Assembly (NCBI GenBank): GCA_029817715.1
Contig: JARUPY010000606.1
Span: 1,302,001 to 1,366,000 of the forward strand
Length of the DNA: 64,000 bases
From: Melastoma dodecandrum
Lineage: Eukaryota; Streptophyta; Magnoliopsida; Myrtales; Melastomataceae
Direction of reading: 5' to 3'
Numbering within the stretch: position 1 is the stretch's first letter; every line of letters starts with the position of its first letter. Shown here in pieces: positions 60,648-64,000 of this stretch. A program made the translations under genes and the position numbers. Under the pieces are notes generated by a model. It was not told the DNA's origin, ran no database searches, and saw only the letters and a program-made list of their open reading frames with translations.

Positions 60648-61833
60648 TTATGCCGATCTTCGAACCTTAATTTCGTCTTTCTGAGTGCCACACCTATCAA
60701 ATACTGATCTTCGCTCAACTGGGGCTCCAAGTCGATACAATATCGAAGTTCTCGTCGATTCGGCTGTAGTTTTATCATAAGCCTCAATGTATTGAGTTGA
60801 AGCCTTCTTCACCGCTTCGACGGGCTTAGGAGTATCATACCCAAGACCGAGTTTTGACTTTTGAGTATCACCTCCTGGATTGGCCTCTTTTGAAGCAGCC
60901 CCAAGCGCCTTCAAGTCTTCTGTGTAGCCGGCCGCAGAGATTAGCCTGAATGCATCTGGATCAAATCCGTAGGTGCGCCTGTCAGGCAATGAATCGGATA
61001 AAACCTTTTAAAGGCGTTCTCATTTGAGCAATTGTCGTCATTTTCGTCACTGGCCAGTTGAGTTCCTTTGGCACCACTATTTCTTCAGCATGGCTACTCA
61101 CGAAAGGTGGTTCCCTGGCTTTTCGGAAGGCTCTTGGGACATAGCGCAGAATTGGCACATTCTGTTTAGACTTATAATCCGTCCTTTCGTTTTTAATTAT
61201 CGGATTAACTGAAGATACCTCTTGTTGAATAGGTGAAACTTCTACGCCCGACTTCTTCGTGATATCCCTTACAACTGGTACAAGCTTCGAGACTTTTTCT
61301 TCAGCATCGGTACCCTTATTAAAGTAAAACTTGGCATCGGCAAAGTATGACTCCTCCTCTGTGAAGGGCTCAGCATCCGCCCGTACTGTACACGGCACTC
61401 CATCCTTAATAAACTTAAAGCATTTATGAAGTGTTGATGCGACGACTCCGTATTCGTGCATCCATGGTCGACCTAGCAACATATTATAGGTCGTCCTTGA
61501 ATCAATAACATAGAATGTCGTGAAAGATTCCATGTCACCTATCGTGAGAGAAAGGCAAATTTTTTCAATGGCCCGTTCTCCGCCTTGGTTAAATCCCTGA
61601 ATTATCAGTCGACTACTTGAGAGATCATCCACTCCCAAGCCAATATCCTTCAAAGCTTTTGATGAAATGATATTGACTGTCGAACCTGGGTCAATCAGGA
61701 TTCGATTAACCTTTGTGCCGCATGTATATCCAGACACAAATAATGGTCGATTGTGGGACTTATGACCCACAAGAAGATCTTCATCAGAAAACGTGATAAT
61801 CGGACAATTCTCCTTCACCTTTTTGACTGACAT
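60648..61833 (-). pseudogene. Tat element protease region
   Basis: Retropepsin-like domain with RPLFVSGYTCGTKVNRILID followed by PGSTVNIISSKAL (active-site LIDPGS) and later FTTFYVIDSRTTYNMLLGRP. The 283-codon frame (60982-61833) overlaps by 8 bases a second frame (60648-60989), suggesting a frameshift. Between here and RT is a charged linker with no clear motif. Confidence 0.8.
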
Positions 61834-64000
61834 CGTTGTAGAACTTTCCGGGATGCCAACCTTTGGATGGACTGCTCTTTATCCGTGTCAACATGGTGAC
61901 AACTTCTAGACAAAGTCGCAAGCCCTTGAAATCTCTCGGGGAAGAAACCCCACACCGTGATTGGAGATGGCCTTTTCAAGGTTACTTCAACATTAGGGGT
62001 TCGCTTATCCACAACCTCCTTGAAGTTAGCTTTCTTATATCCTCTTTTAAAAACTTTTGTTCGAATAGGAGGTTTCTTCTCTTGAGGCTTCAAAGTCTTT
62101 CTTCGGTTCCTTCTACGCGTTACCAAAGTCCAGCCTTCTTCATCATGAATCGCCTCATGGCCAATTGCACAGCTTGATATCTTAATGTCCTAACTATCAT
62201 CTGGTTTCACTTTCGAACATAGGATAACAGCCATCTCATCAGAGCTAAATGACCCGAAGATAATATTGGATGCGTCCAAACTTGCTACGTCCACCAGATT
62301 CGAAGAAACCATCAACCCTAAGTCAATCCTGTTATTTCGAGCAAGTTCCATAACCTTCTCCTTGAAGACAAAACACTTCTCAATAGGATGGCCCAGAACA
62401 CGGTGATACTTACAAAAGTTTGGATCTCCCGCTCGACTCGCTTGTTGTGGGCGTTTTGACGCGGGGAGTTCAATCATTTTGATAGAAAAAGAAAGTCAAA
62501 TATATCCACAACATCTGAATCTGGGAAAGGATATTGCTTATTCTGCCTTTCCTCCAAAGTCGGTCGCCTCTTCTCTGTCTAAGGAGTTGCTGGAGCATGG
62601 GTTGAAGTGCTCGATTGCCCTTTCTCCTTCGCATTCGGGACCTTGACAGTAACAACATCGGTAGCCAGCACTTGTTTCTTGCTATCCTTAAAGGCATGCT
62701 TGCCCCCAGTTCTATTAATTGGTCTTCCCGTTCCCTTGGATGGCTCAGGTACCGGAAGATCTCCCACACTAACTCCTACAAAGCTCAACTCCATATCATG
62801 TGCTCTTGTAGCTAATTCCTCAAAAGACCGAGGTTTGATCCCTTGTAGGATATAGCGAATCCTCCGGAGCATTCCTTGAATGCACATATCTATTGATGTC
62901 GCCTCAGATAAGCGATCCCTATAGTTTAGACTTAGGTTTCTCCATCGTTGTATATAATCAACGACGGGCTCGCCTTCCCATTGAGGTGTGTTAGTGAGTT
63001 CTATCATGCTCACCACACGTCTTGTGCTATAAAAGCGGTTCAAGAATTCCCTTTCCAACTGCTCCCAACTGTCAATACTTCCTGGTTTTATGTCGATGTA
63101 CCAGTCAAATGCATTTCCCCTCAAGGAGCGGACGAATTGTTTGACCATCAAGTCTTCATCTATACCAGCATTGTTGCAAGTCTTGACAAAATGAGCCACA
63201 TATTGCCTTGGATTTCCCTTCCCATCAAATTGTTGGAAGTATGGGGGCTGATAACCCATTGGCATGCTCATACTTTCGATTATGTGGCAGTATGGCTTAT
63301 TGTACGCCAAAGATATTGCATACTTTCCCTCAAGTTTATCCTTCAGAGCCTCTTGTATTAGTTCTTTCATTGCTCTAGTTGAGACCGGAGCATCAACAGA
63401 GGCAGATTCAGGCGTCGGTGAATCATCCATATTCAGCACATTCTTGCTTTTATCCTTTCGTATATGAGAACCTTCTTCATTAGATGTTCTTCCAGACTCT
63501 TTATTCTCGAGTCTGCTTATGACATACTCAAGTTGTTGATCCCTGTCCCTCATGGATTTCGTCATCGCCTCAACTACTTTGGCAAGAGACGCGACTTGGT
63601 CTTCCAATGATGGAGTATCAGCCATCATAACTGGCATGATTTCATCTAACTTTTCAGCTAGATCAACCTCATTGACACTTCGAGACTGATTTGGTGAAGA
63701 GTCCTCAGATAAACTATCATGGAAGCTTGGCAGAGAAACTGGCTACATATTGCCTCTATTCGGTGGCGTCCTTCCGGCAATCTCCTTGCAGGATGGAATA
63801 GATCGAAGAATGTCTTCTATCTCCTCTATTTGCTTGCGTGTTTTGGCCCTTGATTCAGCAAAGCTCCATTTTTTAGTGCAGTCTGATGGAGAATCCTCAA
63901 GAAGAGAGATACCTGATGAGTTGTTGCAGAAACTACCCAAATGAGTCGGTGATATGGAACCCTTGCTGTAAAGGCTTCTTTCAGTAACCTCCTTGTATGA
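61815..64000 (-). pseudogene. Tat element gag, running off the window
   Basis: A 352-codon frame (62579-63637) holds the Retrotrans_gag core: YQPPYFQQFDGKGNPRQYVA, LRGNAFDWYIDIKPG, SWEQLEREFLNRFYSTRR. Upstream the same frame continues to the window edge with one TAG at 63743-63745, so the original gag began further right. Downstream pieces (62190-62477, KFCKYHRVLGHPIEKCFVFK; 61815-62126) are in other frames. Confidence 0.85.

Larger units (their letters stand above)
51796..64000 (-). mobile_element. Tat-lineage Ty3/gypsy retrotransposon, 5' end beyond the window
   Basis: On the minus strand the order is gag, protease, RT, RNase H, a second archaeal-type RNase H, integrase, then an antisense gene, a tandem repeat and a putative LTR. 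Dual RNase H together with an antisense ORF and 3' tandem repeats are known traits of the Tat group (Ogre, Retand, Grande and relatives). Several stops and frameshifts interrupt pol, so this copy is defective. Left limit approximate. Confidence 0.8.

Overview
This is nuclear DNA of a flowering plant. Every recognisable host gene is a spliced plant gene (LOB-domain factor, photosystem I subunit PsaF, plant cyclin T, PEX4, an organellar L25-like protein, a sphingolipid fatty acid 2-hydroxylase), and the spaces between them hold plant LTR retrotransposons and a Mutator-like transposon. The close fit to eudicot family members suggests a eudicot, but the species cannot be named from the sequence.

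Layout. 1-4.2 kb: no gene, one LTR-like block. 4.4-21.6 kb: a gene island with LBD4-like (+), PSAF (-), a cyclin T1 gene (-) whose 5.2-kb first intron holds a rearranged Ty3/gypsy element, PEX4 (-), and an L25-like gene (+) divergent from PEX4. 22.6-26.1 kb: a small LTR element with both LTRs, read on the minus strand. 28-39 kb: fragments of Ty1/copia and Ty3/gypsy elements, several joined abruptly. 41.95-47.12 kb: a Mutator-like element (MULE) with long terminal inverted repeats, decayed transposase, an antisense GRF-type zinc finger remnant, and two later LTR scars with perfect 5-bp target duplications. 47.9-50.9 kb: fatty acid 2-hydroxylase gene (+). About 51.8 kb to the window end: a large Tat-lineage Ty3/gypsy element on the minus strand, with a plant-mobile-domain-like gene in antisense and a 42-bp tandem repeat near its 3' side; its gag runs off the right edge.

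The host genes are unrelated housekeeping or developmental genes: photosynthetic electron transfer, transcription elongation, peroxisome biogenesis, organellar translation, sphingolipid modification and organ-boundary or vascular regulation. There are no operons. PEX4 and the L25-like gene share a roughly 0.7-kb divergent intergenic region.

Most notable observations: an exact 37-bp tandem duplication that frameshifts PEX4 before its catalytic cysteine; the Tat element with antisense mobile-domain gene and 42-bp minisatellite; a 76-bp miniature LTR with intact target duplication; and a duplicated LTR-plus-host-flank structure in the cyclin T intron. Exon boundaries were placed by eye from GT/AG sites and family conservation; no database search was run.
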